This document shows, piece after piece, positions 1-10,275 of a stretch of 64,000 nt of DNA. Source of the stretch: Bursaphelenchus xylophilus (Eukaryota; Nematoda; Chromadorea; Rhabditida; Aphelenchoididae); NCBI GenBank assembly GCA_904066235.2, contig CAJFCV020000003.1, positions 6,758,001 through 6,822,000 of the forward strand, in the 5' to 3' direction. Below the pieces are notes generated by a model. It saw only the letters and a list, made by a program, of their open reading frames with translations, was not told where the DNA came from and searched no databases. The stretch's first letter is position 1, and every line of letters starts with the position of its first letter. The position numbers were made by a program, and so were the translations under genes.

Positions 1-221
1 CTTCTCAAAAATCAAAATCAAAACACGACATTCAAAACATCCAGAAAATAAATCGATTTTGAGATTTTTATTTTAAAATGGTCGGATGCATCCTACTCGC
101 ACATTATTGTAACATTTCTCAAAAATCGGCCATTCAGAAGACCCACAGCCAATTTTTCCATAAAATTCTGCTATAGTAAATAAAAAAAATTACAAAAAGT
201 CATAATACCACTCTTTCGCAT

Positions 222-275
222 AGTGGATTCTGTTAAAATTTGTAATCCGAAGGTCGCGGATTCGATTCCCAATGG
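222..275 (+). other. tRNA-like 3' half (degenerate; possible tRNA relic or SINE head)
   Basis: The run GGTCGCGGATTCGATTCCC resembles a tRNA T-arm and B-box (consensus GGTTCGANNCC), and TGTAATCCGAA before it resembles a variable loop. I cannot pair a convincing D-arm or acceptor stem, so a functional tRNA is unlikely. Confidence 0.3.
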
Positions 276-1009
276 ACGAAAAATTTGACAAACTCTGTAA
301 AACTTAAAGAAATCGATCAAGCTGTGTTGGTTAGGCATATTTAAGCTATAATATATATGACTATGTATATCCAGGCGATAATGTAATTTTTAAAGTATTT
401 TTTGAAGATAAATCAGCTTTCAGTATATTTTCGAAGAAGGTCAGTTGCAGAAAACCGGTAAAACTAAAGTAGTTAGGGGTTTCAATCATAGGATTCAACG
501 AAAGAGATTTTTAGGGAACCAAGATTACTGTAACATAGAACGGCCGCTAAAAATTGGCCGTGGATTTTTTTTAACAGAAACTTGATAATTATTCGATTTT
601 CAAAATCAACGCAAAACTCAACTTGTGTGACCTAGAGGTTCCAAAAAGTTCTGCCATCAGGGGAATTTGCAAAGGACCCACCTGGGATCCGGTTCCGGTC
701 ACCTTTATATCATCTAGCGCCCGGAAAAAATCGAGCTGAAACGGAAAAGATTTTTCTTTTCTTGACATTTCAAAAAAGTACAGAACGCTGTGAATGGTAA
801 AAATTGTTTACTTCGAGAAAGGGCAAAAAATCTACACAAAACAATTCAAGCAGCAGAAAACCCGTGGAAAACTTGGCTTGTCAGGCATAACTGCGAAAAA
901 TGGGACCATTTTTTTTGAATCGCTTAAACCCAAACCCTCTTTGCGCATCATTAAATATTGTAATTACAACTACCTAGGTGGCAAAATATACATTAAGCGT
1001 ATTTTTTGC

Positions 1010-1744
1010 GGGGTCAGGAAATTATGGGTGACGCAGAGTCGGGTGGTGCAGGTTCGGGTGAGAACTTTCGGGTGATCGCAAAGTCGGGTGATGCAAAGTC
1101 GGGTGGTGCATATTCGGGTGATGGAATTTTGGGGTGGGGGAATTCTCGGGTGATGAAAAATATTGCACTGAAGGCTACTAAATATAAAATATTGTACTAA
1201 TGGCTACTAAATATGACGTAATATTGTTAAAATTTTTTTAATTTTATGCTTTTTGGGGTTTTCGACCTTCAGGAGTCCAAAAATGAAAACCATTTTGTTC
1301 AAAATTCTCTGTGCGTATTACTATTGTCGTTTTAATTCTAAGTAAATATAAGAATTACTGTAAATTTTATGAATGAACCCAATTCTGTATTTGTTTTGGG
1401 GTTTTCGATCATTATCGCAGAAAAATAGTATTCACAGAAAATTTTGAACGAAATGGATTCCATTTTTGGATTCCTGATGGTTGAAAACCCCAAAAAGCAT
1501 AAAATTTAAAAAATTTTTAAATTTTAACAATATTGCGTCATATTTAGTAGCCATTAGTACAATATTTTATATTTAGTAGCCTTCAGTGCAATATTTTTCA
1601 TCACCCGAGAATTCCCCCACCCCAAAATTCCATCACCCGAATATGCACCACCCGACTTTGCATCACCCGACTTTGCGATCACCCGAAAGTTCTCACCCGA
1701 ACCTGCACCACCCGACTCTGCGTCACCCATAAATTCAGTCACCC
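1010..1744. mobile_element. Non-autonomous foldback element, family A
   Basis: Near-perfect inverted arms lie at about 1010-1313 and 1433-1744 around a loop of ~120 bp. Both arms translate to the same peptide on opposite strands, which shows how similar they are. The outer arms are built from repeated short modules of the type TCGGGTGATGCA. The insertion is flanked by an exact 9-bp direct repeat, ATTTTTTGC, at 1001-1009 and 1745-1753. A 9-bp duplication suits Mutator-like transposition, but no transposase is present. The right-hand copy of the duplication is part of the polypyrimidine tract and acceptor of the rootletin exon at 1756. Confidence 0.85.
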
Positions 1745-1755
1745 ATTTTTTGCAG

Positions 1756-4700
1756 CATAACCGACTCCAAAATATTCTCCGTGAAAAGAGTAAACAACTT
1801 GACCATCTTCAACAACTCTCCAGCCAATTTGAAAACAAGATGAGCAAACTTCGCAAGGAACTTCAAGACACCTCATCGAAACTGATTTCAACTGAAAATG
1901 AAAGGAATAATCTCCGAACTGAGATCACTCGTATTCAACAAGAACTGACATTTGGTGAAGAACAAATGCGCCGAAAGACCGATGAGTACCAAGCTGCCAT
2001 CGAGGACTGGACTAACGCCCATCGGCAAGCCGAGGATGCTAGAGTCAACGCTATTCAGGAATTGGAAACTAAAAAGTACGAGCTGAGTGACTTACAGTCT
2101 CGCCTGGACAGCACCGAACAACGACTGGCCTATCTTCAGCAGGAATATATTAAAGCTGACAATGAAAGAGATGCGTTGAGAGATAGCCTTCGCAGATTCC
2201 AGAGTAGCATCAGTCGTGTAATTAACATCAACCGATTCTCCAACATTGATGTAAGCTAACCAACATGTATACTCCCCGCCAAAAGTTTTGACCCCCCTTC
2301 TAACTCGGTCCAAAGTGTACCAATTTGGACCAAATTTGGTACGTAGTCTACTGACAGCCTAGTAACAAAAATATCATAGTAGGACAAACCATATTGATGT
2401 ATTTCAAAATCCAGGGACAATTTTCAAAAATCACCTCAAAAAAACGGGACAAAAGTTTTGACCCCCCTGCAATAAAATTAAATATCGCCACCGGATGTAG
2501 CCCGAACCTTTTACAATCGATGCCCCATACCTGAATACAGATTAATAAATGCTTTTTCGTTGAATGCTTCGTTGCATTTGACGATGCAAAGCGTTAAACT
2601 GATTCTGATGTAGAGCTGCCCAAAATGGTAAAAATCTTGTACTGGCGCTTTCTAAAAGTTCTAAATTATGTTCACATCATGTGATTTTGATGTGTTATAA
2701 CCTGCATTAACCTTTTCCTTTCGAAAAAAGTCCATGATGGCCTAGCGGTATCGATTCGGCCGATATCTAGTTGCCATGGTCAGCCTTGGTGAGCCATTTG
2801 CTCTTTCACTAAAGGGCTAGATGTGGTCGCTATGTCCTCAATCTAATCCTGAGACTCATATCAACTCTTAAACCAAGAATAAACTCCCGCTGACACGATC
2901 TCGTATGGTTTGCAGATGCAACTTTGCCGATCTGCACCTTAATGAAAACCCCGCTTTTTTCAAATGGATTTTTTGCGACCAAAAATGGCTTTCATTTAAT
3001 GGGCCAGGTAATTTAGGACGCTACAGCACCCGCCATGCTCATTTGAGACGTATAGAACGACAAATGGGCGGTATGGATGGCATCGTACTCAGGGGCATCT
3101 ACAGTAACGGCAAACTTAAGATTAAGGTGAATGAAACCCATTCCAAAACGCGTCAAATCAAAACTTTTTACCCTGCTGAGAGTAAATAGGAGTCTCAGGA
3201 TTACATTGAGGACCTAGCGACCACATCTAGACCTTTAGTGAAAAAGCAAGTGGCTCACCAAGGCTGACCATGACAACTGGATATCCGCCGAATCGATACC
3301 GCTAGGCCATCATGGACTTTTTTGAAAGGAAAAGGTTAATGCAGGTTATAACACATGAAGATCACATGATGTGAACATAATTTAGAACTTTTAGAAAGCG
3401 CCAGTACAAGATTTTTACCATTTTGGGCAGCTCTACATCAGAATTAGTTTAACGCTTTGCATCGTCAAATGCAACGAAGCATTCAACGAAAAAGCATTTA
3501 TTAATCTGTATTCAGGTATGGGGCATCGATTGTAAAAGGTTCGGGCTACATCCGGTGGCGATATTTAATTTTATTGCAGGGGGTCAAAACTTTTGTCCCG
3601 TTTTTTTGAGGTGATTTTTGAAAATTGTCCCTGGATTTTGAAATACATCAATATGGTTTGTCCTACTATGATATTTTTGTTACTAGGCTGTCAGTAGACT
3701 ACGTACCAAATTTGGTCCAAATTGGTACACTTTGGACCGAGTTAGAAGGGGGGTCAAAACTTATGGCGGGGAGTATATATAAAAACGTCTTTTAAGGATA
3801 TTTCCGGAGTCCACGGTGATCCAGGAGCCAGTGGAATTGGTGGTATTCATACGAATGTCACCACAAACATCTCTGGTCCCGCTGCCGCCGGCGATCTGAC
3901 TGACGACGTTATCTTCAAGTCAACTCCTCTTCCACCGTCTGACGGAGAATTGGAAGAACCTCGAGGAGCCGGAGTTGGAATTAATATTTCCAGCATTGAC
4001 AGTTCGCTCCAGAATCTGGTAGCTCGAATTGATAAGTTGCAGAGAGAACGCGTAAGTATAGTTATTAGGGGTAAAATGAGGGAACTTCTTTTGTAAAATA
4101 ACTGAGTACTTTAGGACGAATACCGTGAAGAGCTGAACCGTCTCAAACAGAAGACCAACCAGGCCCACACCACCATAAACAAACGGGAAACGCACTACAA
4201 GACTGTTGAAGAAAACCTGACTGAGATTGAAGACGACAAACGCAATTTGGAAGTTCATTTAGCTCAAGCTAAACAACTAATTCGATCTCAGGAAGACGCA
4301 ATCAAACAACGGGACGATGAAAGACGCCAGCTTAAATCCAAGCTGACAGCATCAGAATTGCAAGCAAGGGGCAAGGAGGCCCAGATCAGACATATGAATG
4401 AACAACTCCACAACCTCCGAACCGATCTCACCAATGCCCATGAAGAACTTCGATCTCTGCGGGACAAAGACGAATCCCTCGAATCTGGCCGCTATCAATT
4501 AGAAAGCAAACTTCGAGATCACGAAAGTGAACTGCAGAAGTTGTCCATCAGAATTACCAATTACGAGTCTGAGAAACAAAACCTTTCTGAGAGAGTAAAA
4601 GAGCTTGAAGGGCAACTTAAGCTTAGTGAGACCAAGAATTCCGACCTTCGAGATGATGCCGAAAAGCTGAGAAGAGACCTTCTAAAGGCTGAGGCCACAG

Positions 4701-6423
4701 AAACTGATCTCAAGAAATCTTTGGATCAATATTACAGAAATAGTGCTGATGTTCAGACGTTGAGAGATCAGCTAACCAGATTACAGAGTGAATTAAATGA
4801 CGCCAATAACAAGAGACAAAGCCTGGAGACCGAGCTGGTTAGCTCTCGATCTGAACTTAGAGATTACAAACAACGAAACCTGGACTTTAATGGAAGAATT
4901 GGAGACCTACAACGGCAATTACAAGATGCCACTTTGGAAAAGAATCGTGCCGAGAACAGACTCATCGATTTGGAAAAGGTAAGGGAAATAGTCATCATAT
5001 AACCCTTTACCTTTATTCTTTCTAGACCTTGGCCACTCAAAGAGTATCTGAAACCGATCTCAAGCAACAATTAGAAATCCTCCGAACAGAAAAGAAATCT
5101 CTGACGAAAGAATTGGAAGAGACCAAGACCCGACTACAGCAACTTGAAAGTGAACGAACTTCTTTGATCAGAATCCAGGATGCCTGGAAGAGAGAGAAAC
5201 AGAGTCTGATCAAGAAGATCGAGCATGTAAGTTCATTTGTATTTACCAGGGTTTTTAATTTGACGGATTTTTTTCAATCTGACGTCAACTTGACGCCAAA
5301 TTACCGTCATTTTGGCTAAATTGGAAAACAACCTTCAAACGCGAGTTTAACATAGGGTATGATGAATACCGTTTATATCATTCGCAACTAGTTTTATTTC
5401 TTGTTTCACCATTTTGATAAGAATGCAACTTTTGTTTCTAAAAATTCTAAAGTCCTACGGTTTTTAGGAAAAATCTACACAAAATTTCCAAAAAAGCTCA
5501 ATTTGACATTTAAAATGACAAAACAATTTTGACATGACGGCAATGCGGCAGCGTGACCGATGCGTCAAGTTGACAACTTAACAAAACTAGTAGTATTTAC
5601 ATTACTTAACGTTATGCAACTTTATGTAATATTTTTGAAAAAAATACGTAATGTCGTCTTATTTTTCAGTTGGAAGGTGAAAAACGTAGAACCGACGCTG
5701 CAATTAGAGAAACTGCCCTGCAACGCGAAGCCATAGAGAAATCGCTGAATGCAATGGAAAGAGAAAATAGAGAACTCTACAAGAACTGTGCCCAACTACA
5801 ACAACAAATCGCTCAACTCGAAATGGATAATGGAAATAGAATCATCGAGTTGACTAAAAAACAACGAGAAGAGCAAGAACGGCAGACCATCAAGATCAAA
5901 GCCGAGAAACAACAAATCGAGAGACTAATTGATAGTCGCGATAGAACTGCCAGACAACGAATCCAACAACTCGAAGGCCAGATACAAAGTCTTCGTGATC
6001 AGCTGGAGAATGAAAGGCGACGGCGCCGAGACATTGCTGATAGACAGATTGTGGGCGATATGGGAAGATTGGGAGGAAATTACTTCGGTCTCCCATCAGT
6101 CCACACTCGAGTTGGTGTGAATGGATTCAGTTCAGTTGGACCCACTTATCCCCCAGTCGAGAATATAGATAGCACTAGGTGAGAACGACGGCTGATTTTG
6201 AGGATTTACAATATTTTTTAGATTTATCCGCTCTACATTTGCTTCAAATCCGCTGACCCCGCCTCGAGGAGCCTCAACCCCCACCCGATCCCATGTCTTC
6301 TCAGGGCATGATGAGAGCTCTTCGTCCTTGGCTCGTGAACATGGATTCGATCAGGAACATCATGAACCTCAACGCTCTCTGGATGATGAACTGCCACAAC
6401 TCTCTCTTACACGTGGGCTTTAG
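1756..6423 (+). CDS. che-10: Rootletin (CHE-10-like), C-terminal 841 residues; 5' exons lie outside the window
   Basis: Six exons: 1756-2250, 3797-4051, 4115-4978, 5026-5226, 5670-6178, 6222-6423 (stop TAG). All join in frame. The first exon follows an acceptor at 1754-1755, so earlier exons lie to the left. The product is almost pure coiled coil with dense E/K/Q/R heptads. It is broken by a Gly/Ser-rich linker after residue ~165 (VHGDPGASGIGGIHTN) and ends in a non-helical tail rich in Ser, Pro and Thr. This order matches rootletin, the structural filament of the ciliary rootlet; in C. elegans CHE-10 is needed in ciliated sensory neurons. The identification rests on overall architecture and the segment near RDSLRRFQSSISR. 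Generic coiled-coil similarity is a risk. Two transposable elements lie in its introns (1010-1744 and 2270-3775). AATAAA at about 6587 is a plausible poly(A) signal. Confidence 0.82.
2270..3775. mobile_element. Tc1/IS630-type palindromic element with ~590-bp inverted arms
   Basis: Arms at 2270-2857 and 3190-3775 are inverted copies; both outer ends read TACTCCCCGCC. TA lies directly outside each end (2268-2269 and 3776-3777), the target duplication of Tc1/mariner elements. The 332-bp loop holds a short transposase-like reading frame. Removing the element and one TA leaves an intron of about 38 bp between 2251 and 3796, the usual size here, so this looks like a clean insertion into a tiny rootletin intron. 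Confidence 0.88.
2905..3189 (+). pseudogene. Tc1/IS630-like transposase fragment in the loop of the palindrome
   Basis: A 94-residue frame. Residues ~20-36 (KWIFCDQKWLSFNGPGN) resemble the first catalytic Asp region of DDE transposases (typically FSDEKxFxLDGPD). Residues ~48-70 (an RR motif, GG, then SNGKLKIKV) resemble the following strand region. The helix-turn-helix and the remaining catalytic residues are absent, so it is a relic. The match is by eye and should be confirmed by a profile search. Confidence 0.5.
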
Positions 6424-6842
6424 CTATCCTGGCCTAACTTTCTCTGATTTCAGCCCGGATGTAAGTATTTTCGAGCGCTGTAACATCGTATTTGTGCTCT
6501 AATCCGACTGTGACTGTCAACTGCTTTCCAGTCGTTTACTGCTTTCCTCTAAAAGTATTAATTGTCTCATTCGCTGCTGTAGATGAATAAACTTTTTAAT
6601 TACTTTTACGTTTTAAAAGCGAAAGACAACATACATGATAACAGGAAATACAAATATATGATTAGGGCTTCCAGAAGAATGCCCTACTAGGAAAAAATGG
6701 AGCTCCGAATGGATATGACATTCCTTATATTAAATCACAACAGAAAAAGCACCCAAAGGAATTTTGTAAAAGTGAAAGCGTCGTATCTGAGGAGACGTTA
6801 ACCAAGAAATCAGAACAGAAGAACCGAATATTAAGGACCCGA
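6424..6842. other. Convergent intergenic region (rootletin / PI4K2 3' ends)
   Basis: Holds the 3' UTRs of the two convergent genes. AATAAA on the + strand at about 6587 suits rootletin. I see no further gene or repeat. Confidence 0.5.
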
Positions 6843-8662
6843 TCAACAACAAGAGAAGTAGGGATTCTGAGTATGCACTTTGAGGACGTACATATCCTTC
6901 CAGGGATGACTAGGACGACTACTCGACTCGGCTACGGGCTCCGTTATGTCCCGCTGACCTTCTACCACTACATTAACAAAGGTATCCTCTACACTGGATA
7001 CACTTGAACGAGATGTTTGAGCAGTCACACGTCGCTTTTTTCGTCCAATCTCTTTTAAATACACCGGACGCGACTAAAACCATGTAAAAATAAAATATGA
7101 GTAGTATTCTTTTTAGGTTAATTATTTGTGAAAACCTGTTCAAATAGATCTGTATACAAAATTAACTTACCAGTTCCAATTCGGCAGGTGTTTTATTATT
7201 CTTAAGAGCATCGAATAAATTAAGTAATTGTCCTCGGAATACAGAAAGCTGTGCTTCAATGGTCTTCTTCTTCCGGTATCTCTTGTCTTTCTGAAGAAAA
7301 CTTCAATATCTGTCATAATCGCTTACCATAAACTCTGCCCTGAGGATGTCACAAAGTTCTTTGACCTTTTGAACATCTTCCAATAATGGCAAGATCTTTT
7401 GCTTTACCTCATCAGCAAAAGGTTGTGTCGCAAAAGGTCTAAAATACACGGACCAACAAAAAGGATCTGAAACAATCTCAATTAATACATTAACCACGCA
7501 TAATAAATTAACATGGTCATTTAAACATACATGATCGTATCTCTCCTGGATGTTTGAAAGGGAATGCCAGTCCATTATCAATAGCTGCTATGTGGAATGT
7601 CCGTCGTTTACAGGGTTCTGGAGGATTGTTTGGCACAGATATACTGGCAGGGGGTACCATGTCATGTTCCGTTTCTTTTACTGTCGCATCATCCTGGGTA
7701 ATATGGATAATGGTTGCAGGAGCTTCAACATCAGTCTTTGGTGGGCACGGTGCTTCTTCTGAGCTGATTGGGACTTCGCCTATTTTCACCAGAAAGTTGG
7801 CATTCTTTCGGTCTAAAAACAAAAGTTGAAGAAACTTTCTAAATTACCTGTGTTTCGCGTCATGTAATCAAGGACAAATAAGAATTGGAGTTGAATTGTG
7901 AGATCCTTCTTCTCCGCTTCCGATAATTTTTCTACGTTTAAGGTCCGCAAGAAGTCCTCACTGCTCATATAGCCATTTACAAATCGTTGAAAACTACCGT
8001 ACTAAAAAATAACCGTAGAATTAATTTCAATTGTAAGCATTATATTCGGAAAACAAACCATGCCTTAGTTTTGTAAACCTGAGACCAATTGAAGCGATTC
8101 CCGAGATTGGGAAACTGCTGGGCGGCCCTCTTTCTCGCTCGGGCTTCGTATCTTTGGAATCGGTTATAATGGAAAACCTTGGACGCCATTCCAACCACCG
8201 CCGTCTCCGGGACTATTCCAATACCAAAATATTTATCGACTAGAAATGCCGCTGCTTCAGAGAGGAACCCCTGGTTGGGAACCAGACACCCGCGGCCGAA
8301 AGAACATGGAAGGAGCACCTTCTGGAGCCATTTGCCCCATTTGGGGTTGTTAATTCCATAAGGCTCTTCGTCTTGTGGCTTGAAAACACCTACTATTTTC
8401 TAAAACCGAAAAACTTTAATTGTTATGAGTCATTGCTTACCGATTCAGAATCGTGAATAAAATAAGATCCAGAAGATCCGCCGCTAATCAGCGTTGGCGG
8501 ATTCAAATCAATATTTTTCAAGGCTGTAAATACCAGATTTACATAATCCTCGCCGATGTGACTATAGTTAAGTCTGCATTTCTCCAGAAGGGCGACTTCA
8601 TCCATCACGTGAGATTCCGATTCATGGCTTTCGGAGATAATATTCTCTCGATTCCCCGTCAT
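6843..8662 (-). CDS. PI4K2: Phosphatidylinositol 4-kinase type II
   Basis: Seven exons (5' to 3': 8662-8441, 8399-8059, 7993-7848, 7812-7531, 7466-7327, 7290-7171, 7073-6843), 493 aa in frame. It phosphorylates PtdIns to PtdIns4P on Golgi and endosomal membranes. Family signatures: KIVGVFKPQDEEPYG (ATP-binding strand and P-loop region), RGCLVPNQGFLSEAAAFLVD, FVLDYMTRNTDRKNANF (catalytic loop), AAIDNGLAFPFKHP (activation segment), and VFRGQLLNL near the C-terminus. The 8059/7993 junction was chosen because it keeps frame and family spacing. The Cys-rich CCPCC palmitoylation cassette of animal enzymes is degraded to LLPCS. The loop between catalytic and DNG motifs is enlarged with a Pro/Thr/Glu-rich stretch, and there is a basic Ser-rich C-terminal extension. 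The ATG lies 3 nt behind a TTTAG acceptor, suggesting trans-splicing. JMJD4 ends 396 bp upstream on the same strand. Confidence 0.92.
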
Positions 8663-9058
8663 TTTCTAAACATCTCAGGTGATAGTGTAACATGAACATA
8701 CCACTGAACGGCCTGAGCGCGGGACCAGAGCAGTAAGCTCGTCGACGTCTGTTTCTGAGAGTTCTGCGCGCAAAAAAGATTAAAAACACGCTCTCCAACC
8801 GGGGCAACGTCCCCATTTGGTTGTTTACAATAGAACGAATAACAAGTTGTGTCAACTCACCGCTCTCGCTCCTCACATTTGCCATTTCTTCCGAAAACTT
8901 TGGCTCACAAATCCATAAGCAGGTAGGTCATTTGCTCTGAAAAAAGTAGGGCGAGAGTCTTGAGGAACCTCCGTCGCTCGCCCGATCTTCCACTGATAAA
9001 ACTGCAAATAACAAAAGGGAAAGCCCTGGACAAAAGGATTCCAATTGCGACAAAAAAT

Positions 9059-10275
9059 TTATTCTTTAAACCAGTGGAGTTCCAATAAGTCAGTTTGCTC
9101 TCCAATTACCCGATTTAAAAGAAATTTACATATATTTTCTTTTTCCTTAATAAGATTTACATCCTGACTATCTGCGACTAGATCTCCCGACTCTGAGGAA
9201 TGTGCCATAATCTCCAATAATTTTTGTGCAAATCCGAGATTCAATCCATAATCATCTCGAAGCAACTTCTGAACAGAAAGTTTAGAATAAGTAAGATTGT
9301 AAAACAAATAATATAGGTATTAAATATGATGACTCACCTCAACTGTCGCCACTGGGTCGTCCACATCGCTCCCCATTAATGTTACTTCTTTCTTCACTTC
9401 TTTTAGTCTTTCTAACAACAAATCGATGACGTATTCAATATTAAATTGATTAATCCAATTATGATTTATAGAAATGGTGATCTCCATGTTGTGTACTTGA
9501 TGATACCATCCGCTGGGTACAAATACGATCTCTCCTCTTATTTGTTCGAATTCAATTCCACCAACTGATTTCCAATCAAATTTTCTTATATCTTCAATGT
9601 CCTCCAAATGAACATTTCTGATTTTTGTGACCGTTTTAGGTATCATTATCCATCGTTTTCTTCCACAAATGTTGGCTGACCAACTATATGAATTCATGAC
9701 ATCGGCATGAAATCCCGTCCTCCAAAAAATAGAAAGGTTTTTATAGGGAAACGAAAGTCTTACCATGTACTTGAGCCTCCAATATAACAAAAGCGATAAT
9801 CCCCTCGAAAAATGTCGTTCTCAGCCACTTCCTTCTTATTATTAACCCAGTCCAACCTCAGAAAACTTGGAATCTCATACCAATTTTCCCTTGAATCAAG
9901 ACACTAAAAACAATTGAATAGTAACAAAATCACTTACAAAGTGCCAATCCTTAAGATAAAATTGATAAGAATGATCATCTGACAGATTGCTCACAAATTC
10001 CGAAAAAGGAATACGTTTCTGAAGGCAGTTCCCATCTGTTGTTATGGGTACCTGAACATTTCCTAAAAACAAATACTACAAAAATGACGTGACACACCAA
10101 AAATCGTCTTCAGAAGCTTCCAATCGGGAGTTCCGCTCGTATTCACCCAGAATCTAGACGCTTTCCAGTTACGAATTGCATTGGAAATAATAACCGGTTC
10201 ATTTCTTTTCATATAATAACAGAACTCAGATAAGATAAGGTTCCCCCCATCTAATCTATGAGGTAAACTTATCAT
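9059..10275 (-). CDS. JMJD4: JmjC-domain 2-oxoglutarate oxygenase, JMJD4 type
   Basis: Five exons (10275-10098, 10062-9938, 9903-9764, 9719-9338, 9268-9059), 344 aa, all junctions in frame. JMJD4 hydroxylates a lysine of translation release factor eRF1 in animals. The start of the JmjC fold is visible (EPVIISNAIRNWKASRFW), as is the Fe(II) facial triad: His152 and Asp154 in GFHADV, and His221 in SGWYHQV. The block YSWSANICGRKRWIMIP and the ending TISINHNW separate JMJD4 from JMJD6 and HSPBAP1. The start Met (MISLPHRLDGG) was taken as the first Met before the JmjC fold; an upstream exon cannot be excluded. AATAAA overlaps the stop codon. The substrate is inferred from the family only. Confidence 0.9.

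Larger units (their letters stand above)
1..1755 (+). other. Probable intron (3' part) of the rootletin gene
   Basis: No reading frame here looks like rootletin. The acceptor at 1754-1755 implies that the intron started left of the window. It contains a tRNA-like fragment at about 222-275 and a foldback element at 1010-1744 that ends 11 bp before the exon. The remainder is AT-rich with no gene that I can support. Confidence 0.6.

Noticed and set aside
794..1075. 93-residue frame upstream of rootletin
   Set aside because: No coiled coil, no conserved motif, and it runs into the foldback element.
1006..1200. 64-residue Gly/Ser-rich reading frame (and its mirror at 1554-1742)
   Set aside because: Both are translations of the two arms of the foldback element; the identity reflects the inverted repeat, not a gene.
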